The translations under genes and the position numbers were made by a program. A stretch of 34,618 nucleotides of DNA from Candidatus Gastranaerophilales bacterium (GTDB lineage: Bacteria; Cyanobacteriota; Vampirovibrionia; Gastranaerophilales; Gastranaerophilaceae): assembly GCA_947589705.1 (NCBI GenBank), contig CANQCO010000011.1:1-34618 (forward strand), written 5' to 3'. This document shows positions 1 to 10,055 of this stretch, piece after piece (position 1 is the first letter of the stretch; each line of letters starts with the position of its first letter). Below the pieces are notes generated by a model. It saw nothing but the letters and a program-made list of their open reading frames with translations. It was not told the origin of the DNA and did not search any database.

Positions 1-243
1 TGCACCGCAAACTACTGTTTTTATTGTTCCTCCAAGATCTACATCAACAAGATGTAGTTTATCTGCGTTTGGATGTTGTCTTATTGCTTTTATTTGGGCG
101 GTTATTATATTCGTAAATTTTGCACCTGTTTTTTCTGTATCTTCAACCTCAAGTCCGCTCATTGTGAGCCCATGTACTATTTCTTCAGTACTTAAATCTG
201 TTATATCTACAAACTCATTTAACCATTCTAAAGATATTTTCAT
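1..243 (-). CDS. pheT: Phenylalanyl-tRNA synthetase beta subunit, N-terminal part (truncated by window edge)
   Basis: Reverse-strand translation from ATG at 243 gives MKISLEWLNEFVDITDLSTEEIVHGLTMSGLEVEDTEKTGAKFTNIITAQIKAIRQHPNADKLHLVDVDLGGTIKTVVCGA, open to the window edge. This is a typical PheT start followed by a tRNA-binding domain (HPNADKL). Purine-rich RBS (ggagaggg) upstream. Absent from the ORF track because it has no stop in the window. Confidence 0.93.
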   Translation of the reverse strand, partial: MKISLEWLNEFVDITDLSTEEIVHGLTMSGLEVEDTEKTGAKFTNIITAQIKAIRQHPNADKLHLVDVDLGGTIKTVVCGA

Positions 244-351
244 CTTAATATTCCCTCTCCGTAATCCTTTTTTATTTTATTATAAAAAAATCTTATTGTC
301 ATATTCATTTACATATTTGATTCACAGTTTTAAATTTATTAAAATAGTCTT

Positions 352-2316
352 ATGAAAAAAGTTTTATCTCCAAAATATATTATTTTATATATTTTCATTA
401 TTATTGCATTATCTGTCTATGCGTTTTCTTCTGCTTTTTTGGATAATAGGGTTAACGATTTTTTTATTAAAGCTTATACGAATATTTTTAATGTACAATC
501 ATCAGATAATGTAGTTTTGGTTGTTTTGGATGATGAATCTCTTTCAAAAATAAAATGGCCTTGGAAAAGAAATTTATTTTCCCATATATTTGATTATTTG
601 GAATATGATGCAAAAGCGGCTGCTGTTGTTTTCCAAAATCTTATTTCTTTTACCGATACTTACAATGAAGAAACTGACTATTATTTCTATGAAAATATTT
701 TTTTTCATAAACGGTTAATTAACAGCTATATTCTTGTTTCTTCAAACTTATCTTCTGATATTCTACCCGATAACTATATTAATATTTTTAACACAAAATC
801 AAATATTATTATTACTGATAAAAGGAAGAAAAAACTTCAAAATTCTTATAAGGCAGTTATGAAAATGCCGAAAGAATTTCTTGAAAATTCAAACAGGCTT
901 GCTGTTTCTTTGATACCCGAAGACAATGATGAAATTGTCAGAAATTATATTCCCGTATTTCAAATGAATGATGTTTTATATCCCTCATTAGCTTTAAGTG
1001 CATATTCATTATATACGGGTATTACAAACTTTGTACTTACTGATGATTTCTTATGCAGCAGTGATGATTGCAAATCTTTAAAAATACCTGTTATTTCCAG
1101 AAAAGGTAAGGATTATATAGGTAATATAATTAATGCTGACTATTCCTATTATAGCTGGTATAAACCGATTTCTGAATTTTATACGCATAAATCTTATTCG
1201 GCTATAGATGTTTTGGAATCTTATGAAGCTTTAAGAAATGGGAAACAGCCAAAAATAAATCCAAGTGAATTCAAAGACAAAATTGTCATTATAGGTCTTA
1301 ATGCAGATAGAAATGTTTGGGAACAATTAAGTGAAACCCCGATTTTGAAAAAACAAGCTGATATTGATATTCATGCAACAATGATTGATAATATGCTTGC
1401 TAATAATTTTGTTAAAGTAAAAAAGAATATTTTTTCTCTTTTTATTACATTCTTATTTTCTGTATTTGTTATTTTCGCATTTAAAAATCTTAAATTAAAC
1501 CTGATATTTGCTTCGTTATTATCATTAATTTATTTTATTTATTACACGTATGAATACTTTAACGGTGTATATGTAGCACCCATATCTTCAATATTAACCA
1601 TATTTTCCTGCTGTATATTAAAAGAAATGTATTCTTTAATTACTACGGATAAAACTACAGAAATGATAAAACACGCATTAGGTAAATATGTTTCAAAGGA
1701 TGTTATGAAATCCGTATTACAAAATATAGACAAATTAAAACTTGGGGGAATCAGAACAAATGTTACGGTCCTTTTTGTTGATATAAGGAACTTTACACAT
1801 TTTGCCGAAAATAACTCTCCATCAGAAGTTACTAATCTTTTAAATGAATATTTTTCCACAATAGAGCCTGTTATTGCAAAACATCACGGAATAATAAATA
1901 AATATCTTGGTGACGGTGCTTTGGCTGTATTCGGAGAACCTGTTAAGACAGAAAATCATGCTTTAAATGCTGTTTTATGCGCCTTTGAAATTCTTGAAAA
2001 AGTTAAAATACTTAAAGAAAAATTTATATCTGAAGGCAGACCTGGAATTGATGTCGGTATTGGTATTAATTCAGGTGAAGTGTTTGCTGGAAATATTGGT
2101 ACTGAAGAACGTTTAGAATACACTGTTATTGGGGATAATGTTAATCTCGCTTATCGTATTGAGGCTCTAAATCAAGTTCTTAAAACTAAATTCTTAATCA
2201 GTCAATATACTTATGAACTTGTTAAAGATAATGTTGATGTTTTAAAATTAACTGATATGGATATTAAAGGCAAATCTTTACCTATTGATATTTATGAAGT
2301 ATTGAAAATAAAATAA
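352..2316 (+). CDS. CHASE2-domain class III adenylate/guanylate cyclase, membrane-bound
   Basis: N-terminal TM, CHASE2-like extracellular region (VVLVVLDDESLSKIKWPWKRNLFSHI), TM cluster, then cyclase catalytic domain (VTVLFVDIRNFTHFAE...NKYLGDGALAVFGEP...YTVIGDNVNLAYRIE). Confidence 0.92.
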   Translation: MKKVLSPKYIILYIFIIIALSVYAFSSAFLDNRVNDFFIKAYTNIFNVQSSDNVVLVVLDDESLSKIKWPWKRNLFSHIFDYLEYDAKAAAVVFQNLISFTDTYNEETDYYFYENIFFHKRLINSYILVSSNLSSDILPDNYINIFNTKSNIIITDKRKKKLQNSYKAVMKMPKEFLENSNRLAVSLIPEDNDEIVRNYIPVFQMNDVLYPSLALSAYSLYTGITNFVLTDDFLCSSDDCKSLKIPVISRKGKDYIGNIINADYSYYSWYKPISEFYTHKSYSAIDVLESYEALRNGKQPKINPSEFKDKIVIIGLNADRNVWEQLSETPILKKQADIDIHATMIDNMLANNFVKVKKNIFSLFITFLFSVFVIFAFKNLKLNLIFASLLSLIYFIYYTYEYFNGVYVAPISSILTIFSCCILKEMYSLITTDKTTEMIKHALGKYVSKDVMKSVLQNIDKLKLGGIRTNVTVLFVDIRNFTHFAENNSPSEVTNLLNEYFSTIEPVIAKHHGIINKYLGDGALAVFGEPVKTENHALNAVLCAFEILEKVKILKEKFISEGRPGIDVGIGINSGEVFAGNIGTEERLEYTVIGDNVNLAYRIEALNQVLKTKFLISQYTYELVKDNVDVLKLTDMDIKGKSLPIDIYEVLKIK

Positions 2317-2320
2317 TATT

Positions 2321-4729
2321 ATGAGTGCTGACTATTTTAATAATATTGACTTAAATCAGATAAGAAAAGCAATTCAAGTTGAAGAAAAGTATAAATATAT
2401 TGATATTATGGGAAGAGAAGTTCCCTTTTCAGCTTTTATGCTTAAAAAGATTCGCACTATTTATAAATCATCCTCCAGAAATCCTAAATGGCTTCCTATT
2501 ATTGAGGCTTTTGAACATTATTCTCAGGATAATATGCTGCAAAGAAAAAAAACGGTTTCTAATTTCGTTAAACTGATTTCTTCTGAATTAAACAACAATA
2601 AAGATAATAACAAAACCTCAAATGATAATTCATTTGACTTGTATAATATTGATATTACAAATCTAAAAGGCGTCGGACAAAAATTCGGTTATTTACTTAA
2701 TAAAGCAGGAATTTTTTCTGTTTTTGACTTAATAAGTTATTATCCGAAAAAATATATAGATTACTCTTCAAGATGTTTAATAAAAAACTTAAAAATAGGG
2801 CAAAATGTAACTATATACGGCAAAGTTACTGCAATTAAAACTTTTACCACAAAAAATAATCTTACAATATTTAAAGTAACAATAACAGATGAATCATCAT
2901 CAATTGATTTGGTTTTCTTTTATTCAAAATTAAACAGATTTACACTTGAAAGGTATAAATCTCAATTTCCGAAATGTGCAAATATTATTGTTTCAGGTGC
3001 TGTAAAGTTTGATAATTACTCTTCACAGCTTACTATTGATAAACCTCAATATCAAATTGCAGGTGAGGCATACACTGACAATGATAATTTAAATTTAGGA
3101 AGAATAGTTCCCGTATATCCGTTGGTTGATAATTTAAATATTAAATTTCTTAGAAAGGCTATATATAATGCTCTGAGTGAATATAAAAACTTTATTGAGA
3201 ATTTATTGCCGAAAGAAATAATGCAATTGAGAGATTTAATTAACAGAAGAGATGCTTTAAGAATAATACATTTTCCTGATGATATAAATGAACTTGAAAA
3301 AGCAAGATTTACTCTAGTTTATGAGGAATTTTTTCTGCTTCAATTAAAACTTTTATATATAAAAAATAAAACCGCAAAAGAATATAAAACAGTTTCCCTG
3401 AATATAAAAGAAGGCGGACTGGTAAATAAATTTATAAAATCGCTGCCGTTTGAGTTAACATCAGCTCAAAAACGTGCAATTAATGAAATATTGAATGATA
3501 TTAATTCTGATAAACCTATGCAAAGATTACTGCAAGGAGATGTTGGAAGCGGAAAAACAGTTGTTGCGTGTATTATGCTTTTGGCTGCCATTGAAAACGG
3601 ATTTCAAACAGCTATTATGGCACCTACAGAAATTCTTGCGCAGCAGCATTTTAATAATTTTATTAAATGGCTTACGCCGTTTGGTTTGAATATTGCTTTG
3701 TTTACTTCATCTAATTCTAAAAAACTGAGAACAAAGCTCGAAAAAGATTTAAGAAACGGGCAAATTGATATTGCTGTCGGTACGCACTCTTTAATACAGG
3801 ATAATATTGAATTTAAAAAACTCGGCGCAATTGTAATAGATGAACAGCATAGATTTGGTGTAAAACAGAGGAATATGCTGAAATCAAAAGCGGATATTCC
3901 TCAAATGCTTACAATGACTGCTACACCTATACCAAGAACTCTGGCTTTAACAGTTCACGGAGATTTGGAGCTTACGATTATAGATGAACTTCCAAAAGGC
4001 AGAAAACCGGTTAAAACAGCTCTTATTTCATCTTCACAACACAAACAGGCATATAATTTAATTAGAAGCGAAGTAGAAAAAGGACATCAGGCATACATTG
4101 TATTCCCTTTAATTGATGAATCAGAATCACTTGCCGCTAAAGCTGCAACTAAAGAAGCTGAAAGTCTTCAAAACGGTGTTTTCTCAGATTTAAAAATAGG
4201 TCTTTTGCACGGTAAAATGAAAAATGATGAAAAAGACGCTGTAATGAGTGCTTTTAAAAACAAAGAATACGATATACTTGTATGTACTACAGTTGTTGAA
4301 GTGGGCGTAGATGTCGAAAATGCTACTGTTATGATTATTGAAAATGCAGAAAGATTCGGTCTCTCGCAGCTTCACCAGTTAAGAGGCAGAGTCGGAAGAA
4401 GCTCGGTTCAGTCTTATTGTGTGCTTGTTTCTTCTTCTAAAAATCAAGATACTATTACAAGGTTGAATGTTTTGGTTCAAACAAATGACGGGTTTGTTAT
4501 TGCCGAAAAAGATTTGGAATTAAGAGGACCTGGCGAATTTTTAGGAACAAGACAAAGCGGAATCGTTGAACTTCATCTTGCTGATTTGACAAAAGATTTA
4601 TATATTCTTGAATTAGCCAGAAATGATGTTAAAAATTATATTGATTCAAACCCTGTTTTAGAACCTGCTCTTCAAAATTATCTTAATTCTTATTCTTCGG
4701 TATTAAAAGATTTTGAACTTGCCGATTAA
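2321..4729 (+). CDS. recG: ATP-dependent DNA helicase RecG
   Basis: Full RecG architecture: OB-fold wedge, Walker A LLQGDVGSGKTVVA, DEQHRFG, TATPIPRTLALT, QLRGRVGRS. N-terminal extension of about 100 aa. Confidence 0.97.
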   Translation: MSADYFNNIDLNQIRKAIQVEEKYKYIDIMGREVPFSAFMLKKIRTIYKSSSRNPKWLPIIEAFEHYSQDNMLQRKKTVSNFVKLISSELNNNKDNNKTSNDNSFDLYNIDITNLKGVGQKFGYLLNKAGIFSVFDLISYYPKKYIDYSSRCLIKNLKIGQNVTIYGKVTAIKTFTTKNNLTIFKVTITDESSSIDLVFFYSKLNRFTLERYKSQFPKCANIIVSGAVKFDNYSSQLTIDKPQYQIAGEAYTDNDNLNLGRIVPVYPLVDNLNIKFLRKAIYNALSEYKNFIENLLPKEIMQLRDLINRRDALRIIHFPDDINELEKARFTLVYEEFFLLQLKLLYIKNKTAKEYKTVSLNIKEGGLVNKFIKSLPFELTSAQKRAINEILNDINSDKPMQRLLQGDVGSGKTVVACIMLLAAIENGFQTAIMAPTEILAQQHFNNFIKWLTPFGLNIALFTSSNSKKLRTKLEKDLRNGQIDIAVGTHSLIQDNIEFKKLGAIVIDEQHRFGVKQRNMLKSKADIPQMLTMTATPIPRTLALTVHGDLELTIIDELPKGRKPVKTALISSSQHKQAYNLIRSEVEKGHQAYIVFPLIDESESLAAKAATKEAESLQNGVFSDLKIGLLHGKMKNDEKDAVMSAFKNKEYDILVCTTVVEVGVDVENATVMIIENAERFGLSQLHQLRGRVGRSSVQSYCVLVSSSKNQDTITRLNVLVQTNDGFVIAEKDLELRGPGEFLGTRQSGIVELHLADLTKDLYILELARNDVKNYIDSNPVLEPALQNYLNSYSSVLKDFELAD

Positions 4730-6414
4730 TGTTTTTTCTTGAAAACTATTAATGTCCAATCACCTGCATAAGTTATACTGTCAATTCTATAATCATCTTT
4801 TAACGAATACATAATGCTGTTTCTTATAACCGAAAATACAAGAAAAATAAACGGAGTTTTTTTATATTGTTTTTCATCTGAAAGTATTTCTTTTATATTC
4901 TCATTTGACATAAAAGATACATTATTGAGAAAAATAATACCGATTCTCTCTCCTTTTTTCATATTGTCTATAAATGTGTATTTAGAATAATCCATTATAT
5001 TTTTATTTGGAAGTTCTCTAAATTTGTCTTTGTACATATATTTCCCGTTATGAATTACCTGATTATAATTAGGATTTTTATATAAATAATAATTAAAATT
5101 AAACTTGTTTATGGAATAATATTTTAAATTTTTATTATTATTTAAATACCTGTCAAACTTGTCTTTGTCGTAGTATGTAAGAAGGACATAATCGCCGTTT
5201 TTTAATCTTGAATTATTAATAAGTTCTGCAACAGCTCTGTGTCCTTCAGGTCTTGTCTTTCTGAATGCAGAATTCTCTGATGTAAATAAAAAAGTTAAGT
5301 TTAGTACAAAATACAAAATTATTAATATTCTTGAAAGTTTTTTATCCTTTATTTTATATAATCCGTAGCACATAAGAAGAATTAATGTCGGATATATTTC
5401 AACAGAATATTTAGTTATTAAAACCATTTTCCCCGTATATGAAATTATATTCAAATATATAAAAAATATTAGCGCTGAAAGTGATAAACAAACAATTTTA
5501 ATATTTTTGTTTCTTAATGCAATATATATTCCGTAAAAAGCAATAATAGCAGGAATAAACGCAAATAATATAAATGTATAATTAAATTTTCCCTCTGAAA
5601 AGAAATATGAAGAAATAGTATCATAAGTATTTATTATATTTAACTGAACAGGAGAAAAATAGTCGGTAAACGTAAGTAAAATTTTAGAGAAATTATATCC
5701 TGACCAAAATTGTGATAATGAATCAAAAGTAATAATATTATATAAAAAAGGTGAAATAATAATTATAACTGCTGTTATAGGTATAAGAAAATACATTAAA
5801 ATTTTTGTAATAATAAATTTTTTCTGTTTTTCATCTATATTGTTAAGAATGAAATAAAGAGTAAAAGTTATTATTAAAAATACGTACATTATACCTAAAG
5901 TATGGGTAAAAACGATTAGGGCAGAGAAAATAAACATTAATATTAAATCATTTTTATTCGGACATTTTAAAACTTTGATTGTATAAAGTAATAGTAATGA
6001 ACTAAAGAAAAACATTAAGCTGTATAGCCTTACTTCTTGAGCAAAATAAATCAAAAAAGAACTAACAGCTGTAGTAAATGCACAAAGAAGTCCAAGTTTT
6101 TCATTTTTTAGTTCTCTTCCTGTGTAATACATTATTATTATGGATAGAGCAGACGGAACTACAGATGAATATCTTAATGAAATATCAGAATCCGAAAAGA
6201 AAAACATCCATAACTTTAAATAAAGAAAATATAAAGGAGTATGACAATTCCTTATCATACTGATAAAAAATAAGTTTAAATTTTTTTGTGAAGCTATGAA
6301 CCAACCTGTATATTCGTCATTCCATAAGCCTTCAGGTTTATCCAGAAAAAGTATTCTTAGTAAAAAAGCTAATATTAAAATAATAAATAGTTTAAAAGAT
6401 GTATTATTTTTCAT
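4726..6414 (-). CDS. Polytopic membrane glycosyltransferase, GT39/ArnT-like
   Basis: About 10 hydrophobic segments; N-terminal FLDKPEGLWNDEYTGWFIA (DE motif in first loop) and C-terminal soluble domain, as in GT39/PMT-type enzymes. Confidence 0.75.
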   Translation of the reverse strand: MKNNTSFKLFIILILAFLLRILFLDKPEGLWNDEYTGWFIASQKNLNLFFISMIRNCHTPLYFLYLKLWMFFFSDSDISLRYSSVVPSALSIIIMYYTGRELKNEKLGLLCAFTTAVSSFLIYFAQEVRLYSLMFFFSSLLLLYTIKVLKCPNKNDLILMFIFSALIVFTHTLGIMYVFLIITFTLYFILNNIDEKQKKFIITKILMYFLIPITAVIIIISPFLYNIITFDSLSQFWSGYNFSKILLTFTDYFSPVQLNIINTYDTISSYFFSEGKFNYTFILFAFIPAIIAFYGIYIALRNKNIKIVCLSLSALIFFIYLNIISYTGKMVLITKYSVEIYPTLILLMCYGLYKIKDKKLSRILIILYFVLNLTFLFTSENSAFRKTRPEGHRAVAELINNSRLKNGDYVLLTYYDKDKFDRYLNNNKNLKYYSINKFNFNYYLYKNPNYNQVIHNGKYMYKDKFRELPNKNIMDYSKYTFIDNMKKGERIGIIFLNNVSFMSNENIKEILSDEKQYKKTPFIFLVFSVIRNSIMYSLKDDYRIDSITYAGDWTLIVFKKKH

Positions 6415-6475
6415 GATATTTGTTAAAAAAATTTTATATAATATAATAATTTTAGCATATATAAGTATTTTTTGT

Positions 6476-7414
6476 ATGAAATTAATAATTCAAATACCTT
6501 GTTATAATGAAGAAGTAGCGCTTGGTGTCACTTTATCAAAGTTGCCTGAGAATATAGATGGAATAGATACGATTGAAGTATTGGTATCCGATGATTGTTC
6601 AACGGACAGGACTGTTGAAATTGCTAAGGAATATGGAGTAAAACATATAGTTACATCTACCCACCACAGAGGTCTTGCTAAAACATTTTTATACGGAATT
6701 CAAAAAGCTTTAAATGAAGGTGCTGATATTATTGTTAATACAGATGCTGATAATCAATATTGTGCCGATGATATTGAAAAACTTATAAGACCTATACTGG
6801 AAAAAAAAGCTGATATTGTTATAGGTTCAAGACCAATTAAAGATATCAAATCATTTTCGCCGTTTAAAAAGTTTCTTCAGTTTCTGGGTTCAAAAATAGT
6901 AAGATTAATAAGTTCTACTGCAACAGATGATGCTCCAAGCGGATTTCGTGCATTCTCAAAAGAGGCTGCTATTGCGATAAATGTTTTTGATAATTATACA
7001 TATACAATTGAAACAGTAATTCAAGCTAAAACCAAAGGACTTCATATTCTTTCGGTTCCTGTCAGAGTTAATGATACTTACAGGAAATCACGGCTTGTTA
7101 AAAATATTTTTCAGTACATAATAAGAAATTCTTTTACAATACTTAGAATGTTTATAATCTATAGACCATTTAGATTTTTTGCGTTTATAGGCGGATTAAT
7201 ATTCTTAGTAGGTATGATATTACTTGGAAGATTTATTTTCTTATATTTTCTTGATGAGGGTAATGGTCATATTCAATCTCTTATAATTTGTTCAATGCTT
7301 GTAATAACGGGATTTCAAGTCGTATTATTTGGAGTATTGGCAGATTTACTTGCTATAAATAGAAAACTTATTGAAGATATACAAGTAAGAACAAAAAAGT
7401 TAGAAAATAAATAG
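6476..7414 (+). CDS. Glycosyltransferase family 2 (DPM1-like) with C-terminal TM segments
   Basis: MKLIIQIPCYNEEVALGVTLSKLP...VLVSDDCSTDRTVEIAKEYG...NTDADNQY. Start moved from ORF-track 6296 to the ATG at 6476, where family homology begins and overlap with the divergent gene is avoided. Confidence 0.9.
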   Translation: MKLIIQIPCYNEEVALGVTLSKLPENIDGIDTIEVLVSDDCSTDRTVEIAKEYGVKHIVTSTHHRGLAKTFLYGIQKALNEGADIIVNTDADNQYCADDIEKLIRPILEKKADIVIGSRPIKDIKSFSPFKKFLQFLGSKIVRLISSTATDDAPSGFRAFSKEAAIAINVFDNYTYTIETVIQAKTKGLHILSVPVRVNDTYRKSRLVKNIFQYIIRNSFTILRMFIIYRPFRFFAFIGGLIFLVGMILLGRFIFLYFLDEGNGHIQSLIICSMLVITGFQVVLFGVLADLLAINRKLIEDIQVRTKKLENK

Positions 7415-7474
7415 TTCTGATAGCTAACCCGAAAGACTAAAAGATAATAATTATAATTTATTTGATATTTTCTT

Positions 7475-8877
7475 ATGAGAATTATATATGTAATTATAAT
7501 TGTATTTATTATTATAAAACCGGCAGCAGCAGAAGTATCTGATTATATAGACGCATTTACTGGCTGCTGTGAGAGTGATTCTTATAAAGTATATTCACAG
7601 GTAATAAAAGGCGGAGCGACAATTTCTGATATAGATAAACAGTTTATAATTGATAGAGAAATATCAAAAGAACTCGGTTCAAATTTTATATATACGGATT
7701 TAGATGAATGTATTAAAACTGCTTTGGGCGAAAATTTTGATATAAAAATACAGAAAGAAAATAAAAATGAGGCATACTGGCTTCATAAAAATGCACAATT
7801 TCAACTGCAACACATGAAGTTCCCGTTCAAAGTCTTGTAGTATTAGAATGGTCGACGATTAATCAGGGCAGATATTTCTTCCAGACAGCTATGGCAAGAA
7901 ATAATTTGAAAAGAGCCAGAGCTAATTTAGAATACACAAGAGAAGAAACAATATTAAATACAGTAAATGCTTATTATGATACACTTCAAAGTAAAATGGA
8001 AATAGAAGTACAAAAATTAAATTTATATAACAGAATTGAGCAGTTAAAATACACACAGGCAAGATATCAGGCAGGGATAGGAACGTTATATGATGTAAAA
8101 AGAGCTGAGGCTGAACTTGCGGGAGCTCAGCAGGATTATACCGAAACGCTAAACGGATTAAGGTTAAATCAATCAATACTTGCAAATGTAATAGGTGTCG
8201 ATGTACTTGATGCCGTTTATCCGTTTGAAATAGTTGTGGATTCCAGAAATTTAATAGATAAGAGTTATGATATAGAGTCATTATATAAACAGGCTCTTGA
8301 ATCTAGAGAAGATATAAGAGCAAAAAAGGCTGAAGTAAATGTATATAAGGCTCAAAGGAGTATGAACTATACGGATATAATTCCTGAAATTACACTATCT
8401 TATCAAAATGGTTTGGTCGGAACAAAAAGGATGGGGCTTTCATCACATAACAGTATAACACTTGATGTAAGAGCACATGTCGGTAAGAATCTGCTTATGG
8501 GTACAATAACGCAGATTAAAGCTGATACTGCCGTTGTCAAAGCAAAAAAACTTGAACTTATAAATTTACAACGTCAGGTTAAACAAAATATTATTGACGC
8601 ATATTATGACAGTGAAAATGCTCTGAAAAAGATTGAAGCTTCAAGACGGGAAACAGCTGCTGCTGATATAAGTTTAGATTTATCACTTGCAAATATGAAA
8701 TCGGGTGAAGCTACTTTTATTGATGTTATTGCTTCTCAAAATTTAAAAGTGCAGGCTAATCTCAATTTAATTTCAAATATGATAGAATACAATAAAGCGC
8801 AGGCTCGTCTGCTTTTTGAAATCGGGCTTATAAGTCCTGAAAATGTTCTTGATAAATATAAAAGAAGATTTTATTAA
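7475..8877 (+). pseudogene. TolC-like outer membrane efflux protein, reading frame disrupted around 7789-7834
   Basis: ORF 7475..7840 has a signal peptide and TolC-like start (DECIKTALGENFDIKIQKENKNEAYWLHKNAQFQ). The -1 frame is open from 7789 and continues the family: STATHEVPVQSLVVLEWSTINQGRYFFQTAMARNNLKRARANLEYTREETILNTVNAYYD..., joining ORF 7891..8877. Confidence 0.75.
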
Positions 8878-8910
8878 TGAATAAAATTTATAAAATGTGG
8901 AATTATTTTA

Positions 8911-10014
8911 TTGGGAAAGAAAATAATGATTTTTATAAAGAAACTTATTAATTTAATAAAGAATGTTCATAATCCTAAAACGGATATGGAAAATGAGATA
9001 TATGAACAACCCGTCATTATAGAAAAATTAATAAAAAAATATATAAAAAACAATGATATTAACGATATCGATATTCCCAAGAATATATCTTCCGTTGCAT
9101 TAATAGCAAGCGGTTCTTCGTATCATTGCGCCGCAATTATAGCTTATTACATAAGAAATAATGTTAATATAAGTGCTCAAGCATACTATGCCAGTGAATT
9201 TTCAATAGAAGAAAATATAAAAATAACACCTGACACGTTGTATATATTCATTTCACAATCGGGAGAAACTTCCGATACACTTAAATCACTGGATAAAATT
9301 AAAGAGAGAACCGATAATACACTTGCAGTTACAAATACAAAAAATTCAACATTATATAAAAAGGCAAAATATAAATTATTAATTTATGCCGGAGAAGAGA
9401 AATCGATTGCGTCAACAAAAGCAATGAGTGCACAGCTTTTTGTCTTATTTTTACTCTGTGCCAAATTAATGCAGCATAACGGTATTAATCATAATCAACT
9501 AATAAGTGCGCTTAAATATATTCCATCGGCATTTGAAAATTCATGCCTGTATAACGATAAAATTATGCTCATAGCAGATAAGCTTTCAAAATATGAAAAT
9601 GCAGCGATACTTGCCTCCGGCATGTTTTATCCCTTAGCTAAAGAAGGTGCATTAAAAATCAAGGAAACATCATATATAAATACAACAGCATATCCTACGG
9701 GAGAATTTTTACATGGACATATAGCCATATTAAATAAGAAATGTGCCGTAATTTCTGTAATTAATAATAATAACATAGAATTTACAACAAATGTGGCTGA
9801 TAGAATAAGAAAAAATTATGATTCTGATATATTTATCATTTCAGCCATAAATCTGCCAAACGTGAGCGAAAATATTATTTCACTAAAAAACGGAGATGAT
9901 ATTTGTTTTATGTTCTCGGCACTGTTTTTACTTCAAAATCTCGCTTTAAGAACATCTTTAATATTAAATAGGAATTTAGATAACCCTTTTGGACTGACAA
10001 AAGTTGTAAAATAA
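8911..10014 (+). CDS. SIS-domain protein resembling the isomerase half of GlmS (no glutaminase domain)
   Basis: MENEIYEQPVIIEKLI, SVALIASGSSYHCA, FISQSGETSDTLKSL, EKSIASTKAMSAQL, KEGALKIKETSYINTTAYPTGEFLHGHIAIL match GlmS-type tandem SIS. Real start may be the ATG near 8986. Confidence 0.85.
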   Translation: MGKKIMIFIKKLINLIKNVHNPKTDMENEIYEQPVIIEKLIKKYIKNNDINDIDIPKNISSVALIASGSSYHCAAIIAYYIRNNVNISAQAYYASEFSIEENIKITPDTLYIFISQSGETSDTLKSLDKIKERTDNTLAVTNTKNSTLYKKAKYKLLIYAGEEKSIASTKAMSAQLFVLFLLCAKLMQHNGINHNQLISALKYIPSAFENSCLYNDKIMLIADKLSKYENAAILASGMFYPLAKEGALKIKETSYINTTAYPTGEFLHGHIAILNKKCAVISVINNNNIEFTTNVADRIRKNYDSDIFIISAINLPNVSENIISLKNGDDICFMFSALFLLQNLALRTSLILNRNLDNPFGLTKVVK

Positions 10015-10055
10015 TTAATGGCAAAAAATAATTTCACGTGTTTTATATAGTTGTC

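Noticed and set aside
164-355. ORF of 63 aa on + strand
   Set aside because: It lies mostly antisense to the clear pheT start (1-243, minus) and in the AT-rich intergenic region; no RBS or family similarity.
1542-1859. Antisense ORF of 105 aa opposite the cyclase gene
   Set aside because: Opposite a strongly conserved catalytic domain; composition looks like a shadow ORF.
7922-8281. Antisense ORF of 119 aa opposite the TolC-like gene
   Set aside because: Leu/His/Phe-rich shadow translation without signal, domain or RBS.
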